Assembly (NCBI RefSeq): GCF_025137375.1
Contig: NZ_CP073720.1
Location: 6,286,501 to 6,350,500, forward strand
Direction of reading: 5' to 3'
Source of the DNA: Dactylosporangium fulvum
GTDB taxonomy: Bacteria > Actinomycetota > Actinomycetes > Mycobacteriales > Micromonosporaceae
DNA: 64,000 nucleotides
The position numbers were made by a program, and so were the translations under genes. Below are positions 1-7,758 of this stretch, piece after piece (position 1 is the stretch's first letter; the number at the start of each line of letters is the position of its first letter). Below the pieces are notes generated by a model, which searched no databases, was not told where the DNA came from, and saw only the letters and a program-made list of their open reading frames with translations.

Positions 1-1847
1 GTCAGGTGGCTGGGCTCGTCGGGGATCAGCACGAGCGCGGCACCGGCGAGCGTCGACAGGAACAGCGCGGTGTTCGGCAGGTCGAAGGCGGGCGAGGTGA
101 ACAGCGCGAACTCGGTGCCGCTGTCGACGCCGAACTCGCGGCCCGCCCAGTCGGCGTAGTTGGCGAGGGCGCGATGCCCGATCTCGACGCCCTTGGGCCG
201 GCCGGTCGAGCCGGAGGTGTAGATGACGTACGCCAGGTCGTCCGGGGACGGGTCGGCGGCCACCCGCGGCGTGCCGCCCTCCGGCAGGTCGTCGAGGACC
301 ACGGCGGTGCCGACCAGGGCGCGCCCGGCGTGGTCGCGCCGCAGCAGGTGGACCTTCGCCCCGGCGTCGGTGAGCAGGCCCGCCAGGCGCGCGTCGGGAT
401 GCTGGACGTCCAGCGGCAGGTATGCCGCACCGGCCTTGAGCACGCCCCACAGCCCGGCGATCGTCCACGGCGACCGGTCGGCGAGCAGGCCCACCACGTC
501 ACCGCGGCCGACGCCCAGCTCGGCCAGGCGGGCCGCGACCGCCTCCGATCGGGCGTCGAGCTCGGCGAAGGTGAGGCTCCCGCCCGGCCAGCGCAGCGCC
601 ACGGCGTCCGGTCGCCCGGCGACGGCGGCGCGGAACCGGTCGACCACCGTGCCGGCCGGCACCGGGCGCCGGGTCGTGCTCCCGAGCCGTGACCGCGAAG
701 CGGCCGGGGTGAGCGCCTCCGCCACGGCGTCGAGGGCGGCGGTCATCCGCTCCCGCACGCCGGGGCCGTCCCGCCAGGTCAGCGTCAGCTCGGTGCGGCC
801 GCCGCACTCGACCGAGTTCACCTCGGGGGCGCTGACGGCGGCCAGCAGCGGCAGCAGGTAGGTGGTGCGGGCCTCGAAGGTGTCCGTCGAGTGCTCCGCC
901 AGGTCGGCGCGGCCGAGATGGGACAGGACCGTCGCCGACGCGTGCTTGTCCTTACGGCCGGCCTCCATGAACCGGATGAGGGTGCGCAGCGCGGGGACCG
1001 GCATCTTCAGCAGGTTCGGGTCGAGCCGCCAGGTCACCTCGCGGCCCTGCGCCATGGCGGTCAGGATCCGCTCGTGCAGCGCCTCCCACGGCTCGTCGGC
1101 GGCGACGTCGAACAGCTCCGTCTGCAGCAGGTTGCCGGTCGTGCGGGCCTCCGGGGCGTGCCGGCGCAGGTCGAAGGCGATCGCGAAGCGCCCCTGCTCG
1201 AGCCCGTAGGCGCGGGTCAGGGCGGTCGCGACCTTCGCCACGAGCGCCGGGTGGTGGCCGTCGACGGTGCGCCGGGCCCAGACCGTGCGGCGCCGGCCGC
1301 GGCCGGGCGGGCCGAGCGGCGACGGGAACCACACGTCGGGCTTGCTTTCGGCGTTGGTGATGCCGAGCCGGTCGAAGACGTCGGTGTCGGTGAGCGTGCC
1401 GGTCGCCCCGACGGGCTGCTCGCCGCGCAGGGCCCGGAAAACGTCGGCGATCCACATCGCCTTGCCCTGCCCGTCCATCACGGCGTGCGAGGCGCGGAAC
1501 ACCAGCGCGGCCGGGTCGCCGGGGCACCACAGCACCTCGCACCAGCCGCCGTCGCGGTCCGGCAGCGGGTCGTGCAGCTCGGCGAGGCCGGACACGGGCC
1601 CGGTGCGCGGGCCGTCGAGCAGCCGCACGCGTGGCGGCCGCCCGCTGTCGGCCCAGACCTGGCCCTCGCGCCGCAGCCGGGTGCCGGGGTTCGCGGCGCC
1701 CGCCACCTCGACGGCCGCGGCCAGCGCGTCCGGGTCGACGGTGCCGGTGCCCTCGACGACGGTCTGGATGACCGGCGGGATGCGCCGCGGGTGCGCGACG
1801 AACCACCAGTCGGTCGCCGACACGGGCCGGCGGTGGGCGTCGGTCAC
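1..1847 (-). CDS. NRPS with divergent condensation domain and adenylation domain (C-terminus outside window)
   Basis: The reading frame starts at a GTG (1845-1847) that overlaps the TGA of the upstream gene (GTGA), which suggests translational coupling, and runs open to the window edge. Residues 1 to about 420 resemble an NRPS condensation domain, but the HHxxxDG signature reads SHAVMDGQG near residue 119. The second (catalytic) His and the Asp are kept and the first His is lost. An adenylation domain follows, with a YTSGSTGRPKG core A3 motif and FDLPNTALF at the A4 region, where D235, L236 and T239 of the specificity code can be read. The rest of the A domain and any carrier domain are beyond position 1. 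The protein closely resembles the NRPS at 2358-5363, and the pair are probably tandem paralogues. Being an NRPS is certain; substrate and partner are unknown. Confidence 0.9.
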   Translation of the reverse strand, partial: MTDAHRRPVSATDWWFVAHPRRIPPVIQTVVEGTGTVDPDALAAAVEVAGAANPGTRLRREGQVWADSGRPPRVRLLDGPRTGPVSGLAELHDPLPDRDGGWCEVLWCPGDPAALVFRASHAVMDGQGKAMWIADVFRALRGEQPVGATGTLTDTDVFDRLGITNAESKPDVWFPSPLGPPGRGRRRTVWARRTVDGHHPALVAKVATALTRAYGLEQGRFAIAFDLRRHAPEARTTGNLLQTELFDVAADEPWEALHERILTAMAQGREVTWRLDPNLLKMPVPALRTLIRFMEAGRKDKHASATVLSHLGRADLAEHSTDTFEARTTYLLPLLAAVSAPEVNSVECGGRTELTLTWRDGPGVRERMTAALDAVAEALTPAASRSRLGSTTRRPVPAGTVVDRFRAAVAGRPDAVALRWPGGSLTFAELDARSEAVAARLAELGVGRGDVVGLLADRSPWTIAGLWGVLKAGAAYLPLDVQHPDARLAGLLTDAGAKVHLLRRDHAGRALVGTAVVLDDLPEGGTPRVAADPSPDDLAYVIYTSGSTGRPKGVEIGHRALANYADWAGREFGVDSGTEFALFTSPAFDLPNTALFLSTLAGAALVLIPDEPSHL

Positions 1848-2332
1848 CGCCCGCTCCCGCCGGTGGCCACGCTGACGAGCGCGGCGGTGAGCATGGTGTC
1901 GGCATGGCGGCGGGCCAGCAGCGCGAACGCGGCGGTCAGCACGACCAGGTCCCGGCCGGCCCAGTCGCCGTCGGCCTCCACGAGCAGCGGGCCGCGGCCG
2001 CCGGCCGGTGCCGTCAGGTGCACGCGCACACCGTCGCCGGTCAGCGTGCCGAAGTACCGCTGCCGGTCGCGGGAGGTCTCCCAACGGCCCCCGGTCAGTC
2101 CCGGCACGGCCGCGTCGGGCGGCTCGAGCCGCAGCAGCGGGACCTGCTCGTCGCCGGCCCAGGCCGCCCGACGGCGCAGGCCCGAGCTGTGCACGGGCAC
2201 GGTGCCCGCCTTCGTCACCGCCGTGCCGTGGCGCAGCCGCCGGTCGACGGTGAGGGTGCCCAGCGCGGCGCCGTCCTCCCCGACGAGGACGTACGAGCCG
2301 CGGCCGTCCCGCGTGATCGTCTGTCGGACCAT
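1844..2332 (-). CDS. Small protein of unknown function between two NRPS genes (162 aa)
   Basis: The ATG at 2330-2332 follows a strong GGGAGG ribosome site 4 bases upstream, so it is preferred over an earlier in-frame start. The stop overlaps the start of the next NRPS (GTGA), and the previous NRPS ends 25 bases upstream, so it is an internal operon member. The N-terminal half is rich in short beta-like segments (TRDGRGSYVLVGEDG). The C-terminus has a hydrophobic helix-like run with the pattern WAGRDLVVLTAAFALLARR. That layout recalls the LURP1/tubby-like fold, but this is a weak impression and not an assignment. No signal peptide or catalytic motif is visible. Its conserved position suggests a role tied to the two divergent C-A-T proteins. 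Confidence 0.75.
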   Translation of the reverse strand: MVRQTITRDGRGSYVLVGEDGAALGTLTVDRRLRHGTAVTKAGTVPVHSSGLRRRAAWAGDEQVPLLRLEPPDAAVPGLTGGRWETSRDRQRYFGTLTGDGVRVHLTAPAGGRGPLLVEADGDWAGRDLVVLTAAFALLARRHADTMLTAALVSVATGGSGR

Positions 2333-2357
2333 CGTGCCTCCCGTGCGGATTCGGTCG

Positions 2358-5300
2358 TCAGCGCGCCAGCGCCAGGTCTTCGCCGTCACGGGCCCGGCGA
2401 GCGATCTCGCAGACCCGCTCCAGCGTCGGCTCACGGATGATGCGGCCCAGTTCCGCCATGAACGCCGGCTCGGCGGCCGGGCCGACGACGTCGCGGCAGA
2501 CCCCGGCGAGCATCGCCAGCAGTTGCACGGAGTTGCCGCCGAGCTGGTGGAAGTCGGCGGACCCGTCGAGGCGCCCGCCGTCGACGCCGAGGGTCGCCGC
2601 CCACACGCCGGCGACCGCGCGGGTGACCTCGTCGGTGTCGGCCTCAGCGCCCGCGGGAGCCGCCGGTGCCCCGGGGACGGCGTCGGGCAGCGCGGCCACG
2701 TCGACCTTGCCGTTGGCGTTGTGCGGGATCGCGTCGACGACGATCGTCGCGGCCGGCACCATGTACCGCGGTAGGTGCCCGGCGAGGTACGCGTCCCAGT
2801 CGACCGGCTCCGCGCCGGCCTCCAGCACGACGTAGCCGCAGAGGTGTTTCTGGTCTCCGCCGGGCCGGGTCCGGGCGACCACGACCGCGGTCCGCACGGC
2901 CGGGTGGCGCTGGAGCACCTGCGCGATCTCGGCCGGCTCGATCCGGTAGCCGTTGACCTTCACCTGGTCGTCGGCGCGCCCGACGAACTCCAGTTCGCCG
3001 TCGGGCAGCACCCGTGCCAGGTCGCCGGTGCGGTAGACCCGGGTGCCGTCGGCGAGGTGGGTGAAGCGTTCCCTGGTCAGGTCGCGGCGGCCGCGGTACC
3101 CGCGGGCCAGTTGGGCACCGCCGAGGTACATCTCGCCGACCTCACCCGCCGGGACGAACCGGCGCTGCTGGTCCAGCAGGTGCACGGTGCAGTTGTCCAT
3201 CGGCAGGCCGATCGCGACCGCCGGGGCGGTGTCCCGCTCGGCGGTGTAGGGGTGCAGCGTGAGACCGACCGTCGCCTCCGTCGGCCCGTACATGTTCAGG
3301 ATCCGGCACTGCGGGCCGAACTGCTCCTGCGCGCGGGCGGCGACCGGGGCCCGCAGCTGCTCGCCGACCACGACGAGGGTCCTGAACCCGGTGGGGCGCA
3401 GGTCGAGCCGGCCGATGAGGTCGAGGTGCGACGGGGTCAGCGAGAGGATGTCGGCGCCCGAGGTCTCCAGCAGGCGGCGCAGCGTCACGTGGTTGGGCTC
3501 GTCGGGCTCCAGGACGAGCGTGCCGCCGACGGTGGTCGGCGTGAACAGGGCGGTGTTGGACAGGTCGAAGGCGAGGCTGGTGAACACCGCGAACGCGCTG
3601 CCCGGGCCGACGCCGAACCGCTCCGCGGTCCAGGTGACGTAGTTGGCGAGCGCGCCGTGCTCGATCTCCACGCCCTTCGGCCGGCCCGTCGACCCCGAGG
3701 TGTAGATGACGTACGCCAGGTCGCCGGCGGCGGGCGTGACCTCGACCGGCGGCGCCCCGTCGTGCGCCAGCTCGTCGAGCACGACCGCGACGTGCCGGGG
3801 CCCGACGACGGCCCGCTCGGCGTACGCCTGCTGGACGAGGCACACCTGGGCACCGGCGTCGGCGAGCAGCCCGGCCAGCCGCCCGTCGGGGTGCTGCACG
3901 TCCAGCGGCAGGTAGGCCGCGCCGGCCTTCAGCACGCCCCACAGGCCGATCACCGCCCACATCGACCGGTCGGCGAGCAGCCCCACCACCGAGCCGCGGC
4001 GCACGCCGAGCTCCAGCAGGCGGGCCGCGACGACCTCGGAGCGCGCGTCGAGCTCGGCGTAGGACAGCCGGCCGCCCGGCCAGCGGACCGCGACCGCGCC
4101 GGGCGTCTCGGCGACCACGGCCCGGAACCGGTCGACCACCGTGCCGCCGGTGGCCTCCCGGTGGGTGGTGTTGCCCGGCCACGTCCGCACCGCCGCGGGC
4201 GACAGCGCCTCCACGACGGCGTCGAGGACCTCGCCCATCCGCTCGGCGGCGCCCTCGCCGTCCCGCCAGGTCAAGGTCAGCTCCGTGCGCCCGCCGCACT
4301 CGACGAGGTTGAGGTCGGGCGGGCTCATCGCGGTCAGCAGCGGCACCGGGTACAGGGTTCGCGCCTCGAACGCCGGGGTGCACAGGTCGGCGGGCTCGAT
4401 CCGGCCGAGGTGGGCGAGCACGGTCGCCGAGGCGTACCGCTTCTTCGCCGGCGAGCCGTTCTCCATCGCCTTGACGAGGGTGCGCAGCGCCAGCCTGGGC
4501 ATCTTCAGCAGGCCGGAGTCGATGCGGCCGCTGACCTCCCGGCCCTCGGCCATGGCGGTGAGGATCCGCTCGTGCAGGGCCTCCCACGGCTCACCGGCGG
4601 CCACGTCGAACAGCTCGACCTGTGACAGGTTGCCGGTGGTGCGGACGCCCGGCACGTGCCGGCGCATGTCGAAGGCGACCGCGTAGCGGCCGGTCTCCAG
4701 CCCGTACGCCGCGGTGAGCGCGCCGGCCACCTTCGCGACCAGGCCGGGGTGGTAGCCGTCGACGGTTCGGCGGGCCCACGCCGTGCGCCGGGAGCCGCTC
4801 GGCTGCCCCAGCGGCGACACCCACTCGATCTTCGGCGCCGGCGGCCGCTCGCCGGTGGCCGGGAAGCGGTCGAACACGTCGTTCTCGGTGATCGGGTCGG
4901 CGGCGCCGAGCGGCGCCTCGCCGCGCAGGGCGCGGAACACGTCGGCGATCCACAGCGCCATGCCGGGCCAGTCCATGACCGCGTGCGAGGCCCGGAACAC
5001 CAGCGCCGACGGGTCACCGGCGCACCACAGCACCTCGCAGAAGGCACCGTCCGGGGCGGGCAGCGGGTCGTGCAGGGCGTCGATGCCGGCGACCGCGACA
5101 CCGTCGGCCGCGCCCTTGACCACGCGGACGCGCGGCACGGCGCCGCCGGTGAGCCATGCCTTGCGGGTGTGGCGCAGGGCCGTGTCGGGGCAGGCGGCGG
5201 CGACCCGGGCCACGGCGTCGCGCAACGCGCCGACCGGGATCGTGCCGGTGCCCTCGACGACCGCCTGGATGACCGGCGAGATCGACGACGGGTGCGCGAG

Positions 5301-5363
5301 CCACCAGCGGTCACTGGCCGAGACGGGCTTACGGGTCGTACGGTCCCGAACGTCAGCGCTCAT
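2358..5363 (-). CDS. NRPS, divergent C-A-T (1001 aa)
   Basis: The ATG at 5361-5363 is preceded by GAGGG at good spacing; longer in-frame extension upstream is antisense to another gene. Order: condensation-like domain (about 1-420), adenylation domain (about 440-900), carrier domain with LGGNSVQLL near 965. The condensation signature is SHAVMDWPG near residue 126 instead of HHxxxDG: first His and the Gly are replaced, catalytic His and Asp kept. Adenylation motifs are complete (YTSGSTGRPKG, MYGPTEATVG, YRTGDLARV, NGYRIEPAEI, NANGKVD). My reading of the specificity positions is D-L-T-S-V-V-M-V-G-K. The D-L-T and V-G ends resemble Asp/Asn codes, but the middle does not, so no substrate is assigned. 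There is no thioesterase. It is the first gene of a minus-strand operon with the 162-aa protein and the edge NRPS. Confidence 0.93.
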   Translation of the reverse strand: MSADVRDRTTRKPVSASDRWWLAHPSSISPVIQAVVEGTGTIPVGALRDAVARVAAACPDTALRHTRKAWLTGGAVPRVRVVKGAADGVAVAGIDALHDPLPAPDGAFCEVLWCAGDPSALVFRASHAVMDWPGMALWIADVFRALRGEAPLGAADPITENDVFDRFPATGERPPAPKIEWVSPLGQPSGSRRTAWARRTVDGYHPGLVAKVAGALTAAYGLETGRYAVAFDMRRHVPGVRTTGNLSQVELFDVAAGEPWEALHERILTAMAEGREVSGRIDSGLLKMPRLALRTLVKAMENGSPAKKRYASATVLAHLGRIEPADLCTPAFEARTLYPVPLLTAMSPPDLNLVECGGRTELTLTWRDGEGAAERMGEVLDAVVEALSPAAVRTWPGNTTHREATGGTVVDRFRAVVAETPGAVAVRWPGGRLSYAELDARSEVVAARLLELGVRRGSVVGLLADRSMWAVIGLWGVLKAGAAYLPLDVQHPDGRLAGLLADAGAQVCLVQQAYAERAVVGPRHVAVVLDELAHDGAPPVEVTPAAGDLAYVIYTSGSTGRPKGVEIEHGALANYVTWTAERFGVGPGSAFAVFTSLAFDLSNTALFTPTTVGGTLVLEPDEPNHVTLRRLLETSGADILSLTPSHLDLIGRLDLRPTGFRTLVVVGEQLRAPVAARAQEQFGPQCRILNMYGPTEATVGLTLHPYTAERDTAPAVAIGLPMDNCTVHLLDQQRRFVPAGEVGEMYLGGAQLARGYRGRRDLTRERFTHLADGTRVYRTGDLARVLPDGELEFVGRADDQVKVNGYRIEPAEIAQVLQRHPAVRTAVVVARTRPGGDQKHLCGYVVLEAGAEPVDWDAYLAGHLPRYMVPAATIVVDAIPHNANGKVDVAALPDAVPGAPAAPAGAEADTDEVTRAVAGVWAATLGVDGGRLDGSADFHQLGGNSVQLLAMLAGVCRDVVGPAAEPAFMAELGRIIREPTLERVCEIARRARDGEDLALAR

Positions 5364-5588
5364 CAGTACCCTCGTCTCGGTCCGCGGCCGGTACGGGTCC
5401 GGTTCTAGCAGCCGGCCGCCTGGTGGATTCCCTAGACGAGGCACCGGCGCGGGCGGCCCGGGCCGGCAACATTGCGAAGACGACCAGACCTGCTGTGCTA
5501 CCGCCCGGACCCTTGCGTCCGCGGCCGTAACGTGCTGCATCGGCGTGGCCCGACCGGATCGCCGCGCCCGCTTGCGAGGAGGTGGCGC
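5364..5588. promoter_or_regulatory. Divergent promoter region between two NRPS-cluster operons
   Basis: This 225-bp gene-free stretch separates the minus-strand NRPS operon from the plus-strand dehydratase operon. It is less GC-rich in places and contains GATTCCCTAG at 5426-5435, with another CTAG at 5404-5407. A closely related arrangement (CTAG then GATTCGCTAG) occurs at 27467-27481 in the other divergent region of the cluster. A shared operator is possible but unproven. I see no clear -35/-10 pair. Confidence 0.4.
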
Positions 5589-7028
5589 GTGTACCGAGCA
5601 ACACCGTTGCTTGACCGGGCCGGGTCGGGGGAGCGTACGCCGGACGGCCCGCGGTTCACCAGGTCGGCCACTGTGGACGGACAGTTCCTGACCGCCGACG
5701 AGTGCCTGAGCTGGCTCGCCGAGCAGCGGGAGCTGCAGGCGTACTCCGTGGAGCGGGTGCCGTTCGACCGGCTCGACGGCTGGCGCTTCACCGAGGACGA
5801 CGGCAACCTGGTGCACCACAGCGGGCGGTTCTTCACCATCGAGGGCCTGCACGTCGGCCTGAGCCCGTTCCGCGTGCCGACCTGGACCCAGCCCATCATC
5901 GTGCAGCGCGAGATCGGCATCCTGGGCATCCTGGTCAAGGAGTTCGACGGGGTGCTGCACTGCCTGATGCAGGCGAAGATGGAGCCGGGCAACCGCAACC
6001 TCGTGCAGCTGTCCCCGACCGTGCAGGCCACCCGCAGCAACTACACGCGGGTCCACAAGGGACGGACCATCCCCTACCTGGAGTATTTCACCGCGCCGCG
6101 TCGCGGGCGGGTCGTCGCCGACTCGCTGCAGTCCGAGCAGGGCGGCTGGTTCCTGCACAAGCGCAACCGCAACATCGTCGTCGAGACCGACGAGGACGTC
6201 GAGGTGCTGCCGGGCTTCCGCTGGATGACCGTGGCGCAGGTGCAGCAGCTGCTGCGGCTCGACGACGTCGTGAACATGGACGCCCGGACGGTGCTGTCCA
6301 TCATGCCGTTCGCCCGGCCGGAGACGACCACCGGCGGCACCGACCCGTTCCGGGCCGCGCTGCTGCGCTCGCTCGACCCCGAGGCGCCGACGGTGCACTC
6401 GGTGACCGACGCGATCAGCTGGCTCACCGAGAACAAGGCCCGCTTCGAGCTGACCCAGCGCCGCATCCCGCTGCTGGACACCGCCGGCTGGCACCGCACC
6501 GCCGACGAGATCGCCCACGTCTCCGGCGGCTACTTCAGCATCGTCGGCGTGGACGTGCGGGCCAAGGACCGCGAGGTCGGCGCCTGGATGCAGCCGCTGC
6601 TGCGCCCGGCCGCGCCCGGGCTGCTGGCGTTCCTCACCCGCCGCATCGACGGGGTGCTGCACGTGTTGCTGCAGGCCCGCCCCGCTGCCGGTGCGCTCGA
6701 CATCGTGGAGGCGGCGCCCACCCTGCACTGCACGCCGCAGACGTTCCGGACCCTGCCGACCGCCCACCGGCCCCAGTTCCTCGACTACGTGCTCGACGTG
6801 CCGGCGCGGCAGGTCCGCTTCGACACGTGGCTGTCGGAGGAGGGCGGCCGGTTCCTCCACGCCGTGAACCGGTACCAGATCATCGAGGTCGACGACCGCT
6901 TCCCGGCGACGCCGCCGCCGAACTTCATGTGGCTCAGCGTCCACCAGCTCATGACGCTGCTGCAGTTCGGCAACTGCCTCAACGTCGAGGCCCGCAGCCT
7001 GCTCGCCTGCCTGCACACCCTCTGGTGA
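5589..7028 (+). CDS. NDP-hexose 2,3-dehydratase family protein (479 aa)
   Basis: The GTG at 5589 follows a GAGGAGG ribosome site, and the resulting 479 aa matches the usual length of the family (about 470). The protein consists of two homologous halves. Residues about 30-240 and 260-475 each carry a W-x-Q-P segment, an (E/R)(F/I)DGVLH(C/V)L(M/L)QA segment, a tyrosine- or threonine-rich P-T-(V/L) region and an (S/E)E-x-G-(G)-x-FLH segment, as in EvaA/TylX-type enzymes (Hexose_dehydrat family). Family members dehydrate NDP-4-keto-6-deoxyglucose at C2-C3 in 2,6-dideoxysugar biosynthesis. Oddly, no other deoxysugar gene (nucleotidyltransferase, 4,6-dehydratase, ketoreductase, glycosyltransferase) is in the window. 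The sugar genes may therefore lie to the left, or the enzyme may act on a different substrate. It overlaps the racemase gene by 4 bases. Confidence 0.85.
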   Translation: MYRATPLLDRAGSGERTPDGPRFTRSATVDGQFLTADECLSWLAEQRELQAYSVERVPFDRLDGWRFTEDDGNLVHHSGRFFTIEGLHVGLSPFRVPTWTQPIIVQREIGILGILVKEFDGVLHCLMQAKMEPGNRNLVQLSPTVQATRSNYTRVHKGRTIPYLEYFTAPRRGRVVADSLQSEQGGWFLHKRNRNIVVETDEDVEVLPGFRWMTVAQVQQLLRLDDVVNMDARTVLSIMPFARPETTTGGTDPFRAALLRSLDPEAPTVHSVTDAISWLTENKARFELTQRRIPLLDTAGWHRTADEIAHVSGGYFSIVGVDVRAKDREVGAWMQPLLRPAAPGLLAFLTRRIDGVLHVLLQARPAAGALDIVEAAPTLHCTPQTFRTLPTAHRPQFLDYVLDVPARQVRFDTWLSEEGGRFLHAVNRYQIIEVDDRFPATPPPNFMWLSVHQLMTLLQFGNCLNVEARSLLACLHTLW

Positions 7029-7744
7029 GCGCGCCGGCACCGGCCGTCCTCGGCGTGCTCGGGGGGATGGGGCCGCTCGCTTCGGCGGCGTTCCTCCAGA
7101 CGCTGTACGAGATGGCGATCGAACGGACGGCACCGGCGGCCGAGCAGTCGCTGCCCCGCTGCCTGATGGACTCCGACCCGGGCATCCCGGACCGCACCGA
7201 GGCGATCCTGTCCGGCGACACCGACGAGCTGGCCGAGCTGATCGCCGCCCGGATCAGCGCGCTGATCGGGCTCGGCGCCACCCGGGTCGTGCTCACCTGC
7301 GTCACCGCGCACCACCTGCTGGACCGCCTCGACGCCGGCCTGCGCGCCCGGCTCGTGTCGGTCGTCGACGCGGTCTTCGCCGAACTGGAGGTCTCCGCAC
7401 CGGGCCGCTTCCTGATGCTGGCGACCACCGGCACCCGGCAGGCCCGCACCTTCGAACGCTCCACCCGCTGGCCGGCGGTCGCGCACCGGGTCGTCATGCC
7501 GCCGCCGGACACCCAGGAGGAGATCCACTACCTGCTGTACCGGCTCAAGCGCGAGCCGGTCAGCGCGGCGCTGGTGCAGCGCTTCCACCGCCTTGCGCAC
7601 CGGTTCGACTGCCAGGGCGTCATCGCCGGGTGCACCGAGATGCACCTGGTCACCCGCTGGCGACGGGTCCACGGCGGGGGTCCGGTCGTTCTCGATCCCC
7701 TCCTCGGCATCGCCGCCGGCCTCAGCAAACTGCCGGACGCCTAG
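7025..7744 (+). CDS. Aspartate/glutamate racemase family protein (239 aa)
   Basis: The GTG start overlaps the TGA of the preceding gene (GTGA). The glycine-rich N-terminal LGGMGPLAS and the two cysteine motifs, CVTAHH with Cys92 and GCTEMHL with Cys203, are the hallmarks of cofactor-independent Asp/Glu racemases, which use a two-cysteine acid-base pair. Both cysteines are present, so the protein should be catalytically competent. In an NRPS operon whose synthetases show no epimerization domain, it could supply a D-acidic amino acid or a related monomer. That is inference: the family also includes hydantoin racemases and maleate isomerases. No signal peptide is seen; cytoplasmic. Confidence 0.85.
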   Translation: MSAPAPAVLGVLGGMGPLASAAFLQTLYEMAIERTAPAAEQSLPRCLMDSDPGIPDRTEAILSGDTDELAELIAARISALIGLGATRVVLTCVTAHHLLDRLDAGLRARLVSVVDAVFAELEVSAPGRFLMLATTGTRQARTFERSTRWPAVAHRVVMPPPDTQEEIHYLLYRLKREPVSAALVQRFHRLAHRFDCQGVIAGCTEMHLVTRWRRVHGGGPVVLDPLLGIAAGLSKLPDA

Positions 7745-7758
7745 GAGGCTGACCCACG

